A stretch of 64,000 bases of DNA from Chondrus crispus (GCF_000350225.1 NW_005179236.1:33572-97571); one strand, 5' to 3'. Positions 40,261-52,457 are shown, numbered from the stretch's first letter. Notes: generated by a model from the sequence alone, not told the origin. Made by a program: numbers and translations.

Positions 40261-42526
40261 CGCTGCCTAGCTAGTAGAAGCAGGTCCGTCTTCCCCTTGG
40301 TGCGATAAATGGACCTCCCCTCGATCCTTTCCTTAGTTATTCTTTCCCTACGTACCCGTTCCCCTGGGGGCTTGGAACTTTCCGCGCGCTCACCTCCGTC
40401 GGCGGGCGGAGACGGCGGTATATCGTTCGTGTGAGACGGCTTCGCGGAAGCCGAACAGATCGCAAGGGGACGTGTCGAGGTGCCCCACGGTGGACGTCGA
40501 GGCTGCCGGTCGTCTGATCGCGTCGTACCGCGCGTTTTATTTCCCCCCTTCGCCGACGGCTCCTTACGCCGACGCGTCTCAACCCTTTGCGGTCCATCGC
40601 GCCGACGTGGTATAGACGCCGCCGGCTCGTCCGACGTGCGGTAGGTGCTTCCTTCTTCGAGGAGGAAGGCTCCTCGTCTGTCCCTCCGGCAGACTGTGCG
40701 GTGAAGAGATGGGGATTTGGCGAGCTCCTATTGGTCGGCCTTGTCGTCACTGCCCCAAGGGAGCTCGCGTCGTCCCCCGCCTCCGGTCGGCGTCGTGAGT
40801 CCCCGTAACAGGCACGGGCCGGTGCGTTACGGTTGCGGGGTCGTCCCTCCTTGATGTCCAATTCGGCCCGCTCCCACTTCCTCCGCGCGGCGTCATGCTT
40901 CCCTCTCGCCACCGCCCCTCGACCGCGTCGTCTGTCGACGTCGTTCTTCTCTGCGCCGGGGGCGTCGGGCTCACGCGCGCTGGCGAACGCCGGGGTACTC
41001 CCCCGCTGACGGCGAGAGTTCGGGCGCCTGCACTCGCGTCCACCCACAGTTCGCCCGTGTGCGTTTCGGCGGTAATGGAAACGGCTGTACGGGTGCGTTG
41101 GCTCAGGTAGTCTCCTCGGGCCACGAAAAGGGGCTCTCTCTCGTGGAGGGGCCGGGTTACCTACCGACGTGGTGCCTCGCGCTGGCCTTCGAATCGGCGT
41201 CATGTCAACGAAGCGACGCCTCACTCGGCGTAGACTATCCATCGCGAATGAGTTGCGAGACTCTTCGAGGGGCAGCGGCCGTGTCCTCCTCCCCCATTAC
41301 GTCGGCAGACAGGAGTCGCGATTTCGGCACTCGTCCTTTTCCGTCGTGTTCGTTGCGAACGGATTCTCTTCCAAGAGAAGTGTCCCAGTTTAACGTCCCC
41401 GTGTGCGGCCACGAGTGCCCCTACATGCGGGCTGGCGCGGTGGTGCGCAGCTCCGCGTGGGGCGGTCCGCCCTAACGAACGAATGGTGTCCCGCGCGCCC
41501 GCGCCACAGTTCGCGCGACGAATTTCGGTAGGGTACACGCGCCCAGGACTGAGTCGAAGACGGTGTGTCGTGCGGCAGGACGATCGGCCGTGACCTCGCG
41601 CGCACCTCGTCCCGTTGTGGAAGTGTGCGGGTATGTGGCGTGGAAGAGCCTAGGATATGTAGGTATGCGACGACGCGCTCGAATGCGGGTCGGTGTGCAC
41701 GAGCGTCCTGCCTCTTGGCGGCGTGAATGAGGGCGTGTCGCACCGAGATTATGTGAGCACATCACACCGCCCGTTCCAGATTGTGTACGGTGGCGTGTGT
41801 CGGCCGACCGTCGATTTTTATGGCCCGCGCGTCTTGTACGCACTCCTAATGCACGTGCTGTCCGCCGTCCGGCGTAATTTCCCACCGTCCAATATTTTCG
41901 TATTTTTAGGGAGGTGGCGGCGGTTTGGTGGCGTCGTCCGCTTTCGAGGCACTGGCAGACAGTTGCCCCTCCGTTCGCACATCGGCTCTCGGATCCTATC
42001 GTATTTTGTCACTGCTTGCGCGCGCACGCACAAAACGAGCGCAGCGCAGTCGCTCCTCGCCTCATCGATTACCTCAAGGGTCGTCCCCTCTCGGGCAGTA
42101 CGGACTGTTCGAGGTCTCTGAGTCGCGTGTTTGGGAGACGTCCCTTACATCGGCTTGGCCCTCTTTCTCTCTACAACCGTTGCGTTATGCTGCAGTTGAT
42201 CACGACGGAACTGCAACGGCTTTGTGAGTGTAGCGCCCCGGCACATGTCGTCGTGTTCGCTAGGAGGTCGTGTCCTCCCTCATTTCACTTCATGTCCCAG
42301 GGCTACTGTTCGTGACACAGTACGCCCTGTCTTACGACCCTCCTCTCGTCGGTGATGGCGGTTCGTGTCGCATGGACTTGCGTTGTCCGTGCGTCGACTG
42401 GACATCCCATGCTTCCCCGAAGTTGGACGGCCACCCTCGTCGTGTCCTTGCGTAGACCCCCGCCCTTTCCGACCGCGAAGGGGGGTTAATTTATCCTGTC
42501 GATGGAGCGGTTGAGGGGCCCCCTCC
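40261..42526. other. Element 3 spacer between antisense ORF and pol
   Basis: This is about 2.27 kb of GC-rich DNA, longer than the matching spacer in element 2. A 301-codon Arg/Pro-rich frame runs on the minus strand at 40337-41242. Its composition could result from GC bias alone, and I do not call it a gene. No LTR or other insertion signature was found here. Confidence 0.45.
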
Positions 42527-45500
42527 TTAATAGTGAACGTCCGCGTTCACTTCGGAGTTGAGGTCCCTCCCCGTGCGTCTTCGAAGACGCAGCGCATATC
42601 GAGACACCAATTCTTCGGGGATGTGGGTGCGTGCCGTCCAAGTGGCTTGGTCGTAGTCCGCCCACTTGATGAGGAACTCCGTTGTTCCGTCTTCCATCTG
42701 TCGATGCTTGAGTAGCCTCTCCACGGCGTACTGTGTTCCCTCCCTGACCTTGTCCGCAAGGTCACGCGGGGTCGTCGTGCTCACCCGTGGCACATCCATC
42801 GGCGGGCGCGCGTACACGCAGCGGTCTGCGGACACCCGCTCGGTGACGCCATCACGATCGATTGTGATGGTTCGACGATCGTTGGCGAGGACACGGTACG
42901 GCCCCACAGCGGGCGATGCGAGCTTGTTAGACGTCTTGTCCCCGTCGGTGGGGTTCAGGTAGATGAAGTTACCTGGCTCGAGACGTGTGTTAACCGTTCG
43001 AACGCGCTTATCGAAGTCGCGTTTGTAACGGGCTTGCGTGCGTCGCAAGCTCCCGTAGGCCTTCTGGATGGTCGCGTCCAGGGTCTTCAGAAACTCCGCA
43101 CGATCCGTTCCCCTATCGGCAGGTGGAACGTCCCCGCCGGTTCGTCGAAGAGAAAACTCCGGCGGGGGCCGGCTGAGCACGAGCTCAAACGGGGTCGTTC
43201 GTGTGGTTCGGTGTACGTGGGAGTTATATGCGTACGTTAACGGTCCCAAGTACACGTCCCAGTCGTCTTGATGCTCGTTCACGTAATTGCGGAGCATCGA
43301 CGCAATCGTTCGGTTATAGCGTTCCACCTGGCCGTTCGTCTGAGGGTGGTACGCTGACGTATAAAGGTTCGTAATTCCAAGCACTCGGCATGTGCTTTGG
43401 AAGAACTTTGCGTTGAACTGCGGTCCGTTATCCGACAGTAGCGAGCGTGGGACGCCGTACTTAAAGACCCACGCTTCGCAAAACGCCACTGCGACGGTGT
43501 AGGCGGTTACCGTGCGCAGCGCGACGACCTGCGTTAACTTCGTAAAGCGGTCGGTGATTACCAGGAGGAATCGTTTCCCTGCCTTGGTCTTTGGGAGCGG
43601 CCCCAGTATATCGATCGCGAGGCTCTCCAACGGCCGCGTCGCAGGAAACAACCTTAATCGGTTTAGGTGTTTCCGAAGCTTGACGCGGTTCATCGCACAG
43701 GTTCGACAACCTCGTACGGTCGACGCGACGTCCGCGGCCAAGTGGGGCCAGTAGTACTCGCGACGGAGCGCGTAGTACATGCGGTTCTGCCCCGGATGCC
43801 CGGCGATGGCCGGGTTATGGCAGAGCCGCAGCAACCGGGCGCGTAGAGTCCGAGGGACCACCACCTGTACGATATCAGGGTCGAAGGGGTGTCTCCGTTT
43901 GAGCACCCCTTGGTGGTCCTCGAAGAACGCAGAGTCCCGGGACTCTGACTGTCGTGCCAATACCGTTTGGCAGAAGTCATCCACCCGTTGTTCTTCGGCT
44001 ATCTCTTCTATCGTAAGAGGGGCCGGCAGGTCGTCCTGCGGAGGGGCGACCTGGGAACCAGACGTATCGGCTTCGAAGTCTTGGGCGCGATCGAGGTCCA
44101 CGGCGTCGAATTCCTCGTTCTCGGCCCAGAAGGCGTCGGGTTCTCCTAGAGCAGGGGCTTCTTCGTCGCCCCTCGGCTCGTCGCGCGCTCGGGCGCGCAA
44201 ATCCTTTCGGGATTTCGTTCGGTTCCTTGTGCTCACGAAGACGTGGTCGGCCTCGTGTTCGCAGCTCGCAGTGCATACGTGGTCCGCGAGCTCATCCGAG
44301 ACATCACGAACGGTCGTGCACGTGTCGAAGGTGGGGATGTCGTCGTCCACCTCGACAGCCGGGCGAGGGTCGTCGGCGACCCTCGGTGATACGAGGCGTG
44401 ACAGGGCGTCGGGGACCTGGTGCACGCGCCCGGGGCGGTACTGAATGGTGAAATCGTATTCAGCCAGACGTAGCCGCCACCGGGTGAGCCTTCTGGAGCT
44501 CTCGGTCAGGGACATGAGCCACCTCAGCGCGTCGTGATCCGTTCGGACGGTGAACTTCGTGCCCTCGACGTACGGGCGTAGTGTGCGGACGGCCCACACT
44601 ACAGCAAAGCACTCGCGTTCCGTAGCGCTGTAGTTGCGTTCGCTGTCGTTTAACGAATACGACCAATATCCGACGGGACGCCAGGTGTTGGCTTCGTCGT
44701 GTTCTTGCAGCAGCGTACACCCGAGTTGGTACGCACTTGCATCGGTATCGATCATGTACGGCCGACCGTACCGCGGAAGCGCAAGTATCGGCGGAGCGAT
44801 CATCCTTGCCTTGAGGTCCTCGAACGCTTGAAGCTGGGCCTTCGTCGGATTATCGAAGTCGGGGTCGGCGTCCTTGCGGGTCATATCGGTTAGCGGTCGA
44901 GCTATCTTGGCAAATCCCTTGATGAAACGGCGGTAGACGTTGCACGCCCCGAGGAACGAGCGCACCTGCGTAAGCGTCCTCGGGAACGTGAACGTCTTGA
45001 AGGCGTCGGCCGCCGTTTCGGTCACGCTGAGCTTACCTGGGGATATCACGTGCCCCAGGTAATGCACCTTCGGACGGAAGAAGCTGCACTTCTTGAGCTT
45101 GAGGGATATACCGGCGGTCCTCAACAAGCTCAAGACAATGTCGAGGTGTTCGGCGTGCTCCTCGTGCGTTCGGGAAAAAACTATGACGTCGTCGAGGTAT
45201 ACGAGACATATCTGCCATCTTACGCCGGACAAGATGATGTCCAATGCACGTTGGAAGGTGGCCGGTGCCCCTTTCAGTCCGAACGGCATACGCAAATGGC
45301 GAAACGTACCCATATGCGTGGTGAATGTGGTCTTATCCCGGTCCTCCGGCGCGACCGGGATTTGCCAGTAGCCTGAATTGCAGTCGAGCGTAGTGAAGAC
45401 GGCTGCATCCCCTAACTAGTCGATGCAGTCGTCCATCCGGGGCAGCGGATACGAATCCGCTGCCGTCTTTGCGTTGAGACGTCGGTAGTCAACGCAAAAC

Positions 45501-47234
45501 CGAAGGGAGCCGTCTTTCTTCGGGACGAGCACCACCGGCGAAGCCCACTCGGTGCTCGCGGGTTCGATAACTCCGGCGTTCAACATCTTGTTGACTTCTT
45601 TAGCAACCATCTCACGCATGGCGGGCCCCTTTCGGTAGGGCATAGAACGAATCGGTTTCGTCCCCGCCTCGAGTGGTATGCGGTGCTCCGTTGCTCGTAT
45701 CGTACCGAGCGCACCGCTCCACAGACTCGAATGCTTACGGAGCATGTCGAGTACCCGAGCGCGGAGCTTGTCATCGTCGATGTATGACAAGTCCATTTCT
45801 TTTTCCCAATTCATCGGCGAATTTTCGGGATCCTTACTTATGACTCGCGCGGTGCCTTCCGTCGATGATGGGCACCCCGCCGGCTGATCGCCGAGGCCGG
45901 CGTGACTTCCCTCGGCGGTCTTATTTTCCGGGGAGCTTGGTCGTCCAGCTCCCCCTCTCCCGGCTTGCACGTCCCAGTCGGTGAAATGCAGCGCGTGTGC
46001 GATCTCCGCCCCGACTCGGCGCTCGGGCGTCAGGATCGCCAGCGGATTGCGCTTCGCGTAACCGACGACGGTGCGCTTCGGGAGCCTCCTCGCTTGGCGC
46101 GAGAAATTCGCCACGATCACGTCGAAGGTCTGGTTCGGTAAGACCTCGGCTACACCGTTCGTGAACCTCACTCCGTGTCGACGTTGGAGTGACGGCTTGG
46201 GTTCCAAGAAAACGAGGCCGCTCCCCGCGGTAGTGACGCGTATCCGTGCTTGCGACATCGCGGGGATCGACCCATCGGGCGACACGGATGGGCTGTGGGG
46301 CCTCTTCGCGTACGTCGGCCCGACTTGACTGGCGACCGTGGCGCCGGGTTGGGGGAGACGGCTCCCCCTTCCCACCGACAATGGCGACGGAGCCACCTTG
46401 TCGGAGCTCGAGCCTCTGCACATCGATGTCGATACTTCGAACGTGCGTATCGATGAACGCCGTGCCCAGGAGGACGGGCACCGCGAGTTGGTCGGCGACC
46501 ACGAACGGAATGCGGAACGTCGTGTTCCGCAGTCGGACGACCAGCTGCACAACCGCAGTCAGCTTGAGCGGGTTACTGTTCGCGCCTGCCAACCGTGGCA
46601 GGCGTGCGTCGCGTACGACGTAGCGCGTCCAATCGGGAGGAAGGTCGGCCTTCCTCACCAAGTTATACCCCGAGCAGGTATCGACTGCAATGGTATGAGG
46701 CTTGAACGCGTTCCCCTCGGTTGCAATCGAGCCGAGGACGTTGTATATCTTCGATGTCATCAAGCAGATGACACCGTCGACTACCTTCGGTGACGACGGC
46801 TCGGCCAGGTCGTTCCGCTTGGGCCGCCGGCGTCGGTTCCGGCTTCTCTTCCGTGGTCTTCTGCCTCGGTCGCGGGGCGTCCGTCGGTCGGTGACGTCCT
46901 TGCGACAAGTCGCGTCCGTACGCGACTTGATTTCTTCTGGCGGCCCCGGACACACGTGGGTCGGGCCGCCTGCGCGTTCGATGCGCTCCTTATTTGGCAT
47001 GTGGCTCACGGTGGCCACGGTGCCCTCTTTCTCTAGGCGTGCCGGGCTTTCGGTGGCCTCTGCGTCTTTGTCCTCCCGCACCTGACTTACGGAAGTCTCG
47101 GAGCGGTCGTGCGGAGTGGAGGGGAATATTATCGGCAAACATTCCCCTCCTCCGCCGGGGTTGAATCGTAACGGGTCTAGGTTGGTGTGACAAGACGGCT
47201 CACGCGACCGCGCGAACGTAACCGTCTTTACGGG
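42527..47234 (-). pseudogene. pol: pol of element 3, one frameshift, one amber codon, altered protease motif
   Basis: It is read in the -1 frame relative to gag. The protease block is AVDTCSGYN (about 46670-46695), where relatives have DTGAG, so the Gly after DT is Cys. A frameshift near 46250-46360 moves to the frame of the RT. TAG at 45416-45418 replaces a Ser codon between MDDCID and LGDAAVFTTLDC. The rest is open: YLDD near 45185, RNase H DTDASAYQLGC near 44740, integrase zinc region near 43680-43810, catalytic AIDILGPL near 43605, LLSDNGPQF near 43430 and QVERYNRT near 43315. A chromodomain-like end (FLIKWADYDQATW) is near 42650. This copy could not yield a full polyprotein without suppression. 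Confidence 0.9.
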
Positions 47235-47240
47235 TTTTTC
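47192..47240 (-). promoter_or_regulatory. Putative -1 ribosomal frameshift signal of element 3
   Basis: On the minus strand GAAAAAC (47240-47234) lies one codon before the gag stop TAA (47230-47228), and the -1 frame is open into pol. Five bases after it, AAGACGG (47228-47222) pairs perfectly with CCGTCTT (47198-47192) around a 23-nt GC-rich loop. Heptamer and placement are the same as in element 2. Confidence 0.68.
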
Positions 47241-49789
47241 GAACTACCCGAGCTGTCGGAGCTACCCGCCCTGCTATCGTCAGCTAGCGCGTCAACTTGT
47301 CCCTGGCCGTGGTGGTGCGCGTCGTTCCTCCACCCTGGCTGGGCATCCTCTACGAAGTAACTGGATGCTTCGCCACCTTGAATTGCAACGTCCGGCCGTT
47401 GCAATATTTGAGGGGCGGCGAGAACCGGTTCTCCTCCGCCTCCTTCCGTCGGCTGGGGGTTCGGATCCCCAACCCAATCTTGGAGGTACATGATGGCGTT
47501 CTGTACCCCTTGGGGCAAGTGGGTACGGCCCCGGTCGCCTCTTCCATCTCGACGGGGATGCCGCGTATCCATCCGACGAGGGTCACGCCGATCCCTTTGA
47601 TCGGTTCCCGGGTGTCGATACCCGCCTTCGCGAGGGGCGAAACGGACGCCCCCACCCGATCGGTTCGGGTCTCCTCGCCGCGGGCCTCGGTCTTCCCGCG
47701 TAGACTGCTGGATGAGATTGTGCATCCCGGGGCGCGTCTCCATCTGATAGCGGTAGTTCCTGTACGCCGTGAACTGACGTTGTTCAGGCGACAGGAACGG
47801 GCACGCGTACATGGCGTGGCCATACGTCCGGCACAGCCAACAAACGTACGCGCTGCCATCGGTCGACGCGAACGTCGCCGCGTGGCGTGCCTCTTCGTCG
47901 GTGAGTCGAGGTACGTTAGGCAGCCAGAGGTCTCCTTCTCGAGTGGAGATATCCAGCTTCGCCATGTTGTGGCTCGGGCCACTCGTGGCCTTCGGCGTGT
48001 GTGCGAACGCCGTTGCGAAGCTTCCGGTCGAACCGGTGGAAGCTGGCGTACGAGGTCGGCCTCCTGCGCTGTCGAAGCCTTGCGTAATGAGGACAGGGTC
48101 GGCCTGCCACTCATCTTCTCCAATGTGGAGGGCGGTCGCCGGCGAACTTGCTCCGTGCGACCTCGGAGTTCGGACTCCCTTCGCTGCCGGCTTCCGATCC
48201 GGCAGCGGCAATCCGCGGCGGGCGCGGTAGGTTGTTCCCTCAGCCGTTGCGATACGGCGAATCGTTGAGAGTTCGGTCTTCTGTTGTCCGGGCAACCTTT
48301 GCATCGTCTCTGCCACTGCGGCCCGTGTCGCAGTGGACAACCCGCGCACAAAGTAGTGCGCGAGGGCTTGTTCTGAGAACACGGCCGTGCATCGGAACGC
48401 GGCGGATTCCAGCCGGTCCGCGAACGTGTTCTCGGTTTCGTGAGGAAGCTGTCGCGCCGACGCGACAGCATCAATCGCTTCCCCTAAGACGTCATCGGTT
48501 AGGTAGCGTTTGATAAATTGGTTGACGAGACCAGGCCAGCTCGTATCGTCGTGGAGCTGGCCGGCGCGGAGGCCGCGCATGGTGTAACTTGTATACAACC
48601 GCTCCGCGTCTCGCTCGAGGAAGTGAGCGAAGACACGGACTGCCACACCTTCGGTCAGGTGCTGGGCATTGAAGGTTATCCGGATATCCTTCAGGATCGG
48701 GAGCAACTGAATCGCATCAGTACCGTCGAAGCTCTTCATCGTGGGGCGGAGCCCACGGCAGCGTTGAACGTACTTGGCGATCCGTCCCGCGTCACCCGAG
48801 GTAACGAGCCTCGAGGTGTTGTCCAACCGATACATCCGGTAGTTCGCGACGGCGCTGAACTCCTGTATCATGGTGTGGACGGGCTCGAGCCCGGGTTCGG
48901 CGGGACCCAACGTTCCGAACGGAGTGACGGGCAATGTCCGGACGTCGACGGGGCCGGGATGCGCGGTAAGATCCGCCGGCTGGTAGCCGCCCCAGCGAGG
49001 ATCGAAGGGGAGAATCGGTTCCCCTGATCCGCGGGCGACTCCTCCACGGCCCTGGTCGAGTTCGGTCGGTACCCGTCGTGACTGCCGCATGCTTCCGGGG
49101 ACATGCGGCAGGGCTTGAGTCTCGGACGCGAAGTTCGCGTCCGCCGTCGGCTTGATGTCCTCCGCCCTCCAGCTGGTGACGGCACCAGCCGGGGGCCACT
49201 CTTGCGATCCGGACGCGACCGGAGGAACAGTGGCACCGGGCCTACTCGAGGAGGCTCCGGGCGGCCTCTCGGCCGAGGTCTGTTCCATCTCACGGGCGCG
49301 GCGGCGCGTTGAGTTAAGTTCCGCCGCCATGTGCGCGAACGCTCCCATCTGTTCGGCAGATGGGAAGGGTTGCGGGTCTCGTCGAACCCCGGAGTTTGCA
49401 CTCGCGGGTCGACCCGCAACCTCTACGGCGGGGGAATCAATGCGCGCGTCCTCGACCAGCGCCAATCGGGCGTGTAGCTGGTCGACGAGCGCGCGCAAGT
49501 TCTCCAAGGACTGAGTTACGCGCTCGAACCTTCCTTCGCGGAGGGAGCGCAACTCTTCCATACAGCGGGCGTAGACGCTGTCGGAGACGTCGATACGGAG
49601 AGATGTCCGTACATCCTCGATGTACTCGGCGATGCGATCGTACATCGCGCGAGCGCGTCCTTCGGAGAGGTCGGGCGACGGTTCGCGGTCCCGAGGACCT
49701 GCGTCGCCGTCGCCCACTTGGACGCGTAGCGCGGCCTCTCGCACATCCGCCGTCTCGGATCGGATCGAGGTCGGGTACTCAGCGCTCAT
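47228..49789 (-). CDS. gag: Gag of element 3 (853 aa)
   Basis: The start chosen is ATG 49789 (MSAEYPTSIRSE), the first ATG after the LTR and primer site; the frame is also open back into the LTR but without ATG. The N-terminal 200 residues include a coiled coil (MEELRSLREGRFERVTQSL). The retrotransposon-gag core is at about 340-530 (FDGTDAIQLLPILKD, FVRGLSTATRAAVAETM). The zinc knuckle CWLCRTYGHAMYAC is C-X2-C-X4-H-X4-C near residue 660. A basic Arg/Asp/Gly tail follows (RRDPRRMDTRHPRRDGRGD), suited to RNA binding. The ORF ends SSKNP at the frameshift site. It is uninterrupted although the pol of this copy is broken. Confidence 0.9.
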   Translation of the reverse strand: MSAEYPTSIRSETADVREAALRVQVGDGDAGPRDREPSPDLSEGRARAMYDRIAEYIEDVRTSLRIDVSDSVYARCMEELRSLREGRFERVTQSLENLRALVDQLHARLALVEDARIDSPAVEVAGRPASANSGVRRDPQPFPSAEQMGAFAHMAAELNSTRRRAREMEQTSAERPPGASSSRPGATVPPVASGSQEWPPAGAVTSWRAEDIKPTADANFASETQALPHVPGSMRQSRRVPTELDQGRGGVARGSGEPILPFDPRWGGYQPADLTAHPGPVDVRTLPVTPFGTLGPAEPGLEPVHTMIQEFSAVANYRMYRLDNTSRLVTSGDAGRIAKYVQRCRGLRPTMKSFDGTDAIQLLPILKDIRITFNAQHLTEGVAVRVFAHFLERDAERLYTSYTMRGLRAGQLHDDTSWPGLVNQFIKRYLTDDVLGEAIDAVASARQLPHETENTFADRLESAAFRCTAVFSEQALAHYFVRGLSTATRAAVAETMQRLPGQQKTELSTIRRIATAEGTTYRARRGLPLPDRKPAAKGVRTPRSHGASSPATALHIGEDEWQADPVLITQGFDSAGGRPRTPASTGSTGSFATAFAHTPKATSGPSHNMAKLDISTREGDLWLPNVPRLTDEEARHAATFASTDGSAYVCWLCRTYGHAMYACPFLSPEQRQFTAYRNYRYQMETRPGMHNLIQQSTREDRGPRRGDPNRSGGGVRFAPREGGYRHPGTDQRDRRDPRRMDTRHPRRDGRGDRGRTHLPQGVQNAIMYLQDWVGDPNPQPTEGGGGEPVLAAPQILQRPDVAIQGGEASSYFVEDAQPGWRNDAHHHGQGQVDALADDSRAGSSDSSGSSKNP

Positions 49790-49864
49790 CTCAACACGTA
49801 CGGACGCGGAGGTAAAAGACAACCTTCTCTGGTCATTATCTACAGAGGTGGCCTCAATTCCCAG

Positions 49865-50499
49865 TGTCGCATAAACACCCCACACCCGGCGGAGGGGGTG
49901 TTCGCGATGTTCGGCGGAAGACCCCGGATCGGCGTACCGAGGGTCTTGAACCAACCAACGCCACCGGAAGCGGGCCGGTAGCGGGTGGTAGAGCGTGGTC
50001 GGCGGGGACGCGCGCGTAGGCAAGCGGATCGACGCCTCGACGCCCCGGAGCAGTACCGGTTGACGTTCCGGTACTGACGGGCGGAGGCGGATCACAGCTC
50101 GCTGCGGTGTCGCGCGCGTCCACTACCCGCTCGGTGGTAACTACTCGCGGAGCGGCGGTGTGAGTAGAGTAAGCTGGGTGGTCGACCAGCGGTGGAGGGT
50201 TGCCTGTCCTCGTTCCCCCCCGCCGGCGGTCGCTCCCTATATTTATTGTACAAGTTAATTAACCGTCTACAGTACAGTACGGACTGTACTGTAGTCGGCT
50301 TACTGTAGACAGTGCGGGTCGGCCCGCACTGTAACGCTGTCAGCCGTCGGGGCTGACAGCACACGTGTGCTACACGTAGGGTACACGTGTTAGTGCGCGC
50401 GCGCTGTAAGGTATGCGCACGCTGTAAGGTCCGTACCTTACAGCGCTAGATCTAACTCTAAATCTAATGTATAGTACAGTAGCCGGCGGTGATGCTACA
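49865..50499 (-). repeat. 5' LTR of element 3 (635 bp)
   Basis: It matches 34960-35593 with few differences, including the hairpin row (about 50268-50447). Next to its inner end, read on the minus strand, TGGGAATTGAGGCC (49863-49850) is the primer-binding-site candidate. Confidence 0.92.
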
Positions 50500-51852
50500 C
50501 TCACCAAACACTATGGATTCAAGAACCAGGATAAATTCGCCGGAAAACTGGGTGAGGACCTCACGGAACACATCAATAACTACATTGATGCCGCCCAGGA
50601 CTACAACCTTGACCAAACCAACAAACTTGCCTTTTTCCACAACATATTCGATGGAGAAGCTAAGCGATTCTATTGACAGAAGCTGAGGGACAGGTGTGGA
50701 AATTTTGGTGAGGCATGCCAAGTTATACAAGACGAGTACAACAGCATAACTCGGCAGAACAGAATCAGGAAGTACCTCCAGAGCCTGAGAATTCAATCTT
50801 TGATGCATGCCAAGAAACTCAACACTGCAGAAGCTTTGGAAGAGTTACGTGAGATCATCACACGTTTTGCTCCTCAAGGACCACGGACTCACCGTTCCGA
50901 GGAAGACAAGGTGGAATACCTTTACAAGGCTGTCGTTAGTGCATCTGCCCCATTCAGGCCCCCTCAAGACAGCACAAAAGCCGGTCAAAATGGGTTACAC
51001 CGTTATGGTAACCCCAGGCCATGTAACAATTGTCAGGACCCTAATCATTTCATCAGGGACTGCCCCAAACCTCGCAACGTGATGCGAAATATTTCATCGC
51101 AAGTCAGGAGATATCCGAAGAGAAGCCATCAAATCCTCTTTGAACTCTGTCAACAAGTGGAAGATGCGTTGTTCTCTACAGACGAAGAAGACCCTTCTGC
51201 TACCCTTACAGGGGACAACTTCAAGCAGGAGGACTCTACCTCATCTGAGGATGAGACGCATGAACATCCCGATAAAGGAGGACAGGTATTCCACGTTACT
51301 GGTTCTGAGAGTCGGGGCATTGTATCAGTCCTTGATCCAGAGGATTTTTGAGGAGAGGCAGTCTACTTTACCGTCGTAGTTTGAAGTCGAAAGAAAATAA
51401 ATCACGAAACGAGACTGTCCTCAAGAAAAAACCGTCCCGGTACAAAATCTCGCGTAGGTCAAGGACAGCCCATGACATACGAAGAAACCGGCGTCTCAGA
51501 AAATCCTCCAACGATGCAATGACCAATTCTGTGTTAAACTCTCGCCGAGGTCTTTCACAGATGAGAATCAATTTGGATGAACGCAGGAAAGACTGGCAGG
51601 GAGCTTGCATCGACTGATGGGATGAGGTCACAGGAGCATCGCCACACCTTCGTGTTGTCCGATGAGCAAAAAACCAACACCGGATCGGTCGCAACCAGGG
51701 TCCAATGGAACCAACACTGTCTTATACACGCGATAACGCCATTGAGGGAGACGTCGTCGCAACAATCTCCGACGGAATTAGGACGCAGTTGCAGGGCTAT
51801 AGCTTCGTGTCACCCGATGGCTAAGACACCAACACACCGGCAAGGTCGCAAC
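50500..51852 (+). pseudogene. gag: gag gene of another LTR retrotransposon, cut by element 3, degenerate
   Basis: The frame runs from the element 3 target site to TGA at 51349-51351, with a further TGA at 50674-50676 that could derive from a Trp codon (FY-stop-QKLR). Recognisable parts are a gag core (DLTEHINNYIDAAQDYNLDQ, DEYNSITRQNRI, FAPQGPRTHRSEEDKVEYL) and a zinc knuckle CNNCQDPNHFIRDC (C-X2-C-X4-H-X4-C) near 51020-51065. This gag is of a different family from those of the three large elements. Beyond 51352 the reading is broken by further stops up to the solo LTR at 51853. The 5' part is missing, and the left side of element 3 does not supply it in frame. Confidence 0.75.
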
Positions 51853-52457
51853 TGTAGTATAATCACCCCCAACGACGAGGGGGGTGAGTACTGACAGTTC
51901 GGAGAGACCCCGATCGGCGGGAAGATAGAAGCACGGCCCACCCACGGTACCGAGCACGGGCTCGAGGTAGCGGTGGTAGAGCGGGATCGGGGCGGACACG
52001 TGCACGCGCGAGCGGTTCTACGCCTCGACGCCCCGGAGCGGTACTGGGTGACGATCCAGTATCGACGGGCGGAGGCGGAGCCAGCTCGTGGGCGTGCTGC
52101 GCGCGTCCTCAACCCGCGGGCGGTGCTACTCCTCTGTAAAACGGACGGAAGTACCTGAGAGTAAGAGGGCGGACCAAGGTGGAGGATCCTTGACAAGTCC
52201 GTGCTTGTCGTTCTCCACCGCCGGCGGTCCGCTCATATTTAATATACAGAGTCACCTATCATAACATTACAGTAGTGCAGGTCGGCCTGCACTGTAGTGC
52301 TGTCAGCCGTCGGGGCTGGCAGCACACGTGTCGTACACGTGTGTGTGCGCGCACCCATACACGTGGGGTACACGTGTGTGCGCGCGCTGAGGTACTATAG
52401 AGCTCGAGCTCTACAGTTATAAATCTAATTCTAATTCTAAGAGGGGGATATGCTACA
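51853..52457 (-). repeat. Solo LTR, element-3-like, target-site duplication GCAAC
   Basis: It runs from TGTAGTATAATCACC to ATATGCTACA with GCAAC on both sides (51848-51852, 52458-52462). Internal sequence runs in the same direction as the element-3 LTRs, so its sense strand is minus. Hairpins are conserved with changes on both arms: AGTGCAGG-TCGG-CCTGCACT here versus GTGCGGG-TCGG-CCCGCAC in element 3. Confidence 0.92.

Larger units (their letters stand above)
34960..50499 (-). mobile_element. Ty3/gypsy element 3, complete, 15.5 kb, target-site duplication CTCAC
   Basis: The LTRs are 34960-35593 (3' on the minus strand) and 49865-50499 (5'), flanked by CTCAC at 34955-34959 and 50500-50504. 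Sense genes on the minus strand are gag and pol. A 772-codon ORF lies on the + strand between pol and the 3' LTR, and a solo LTR of a related family is nested at 36001-36674. Gag is open, while pol has a frameshift, an amber codon and a substituted protease motif, so this copy is probably dead. The boundary at 50499 may be off by one base. Confidence 0.94.
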
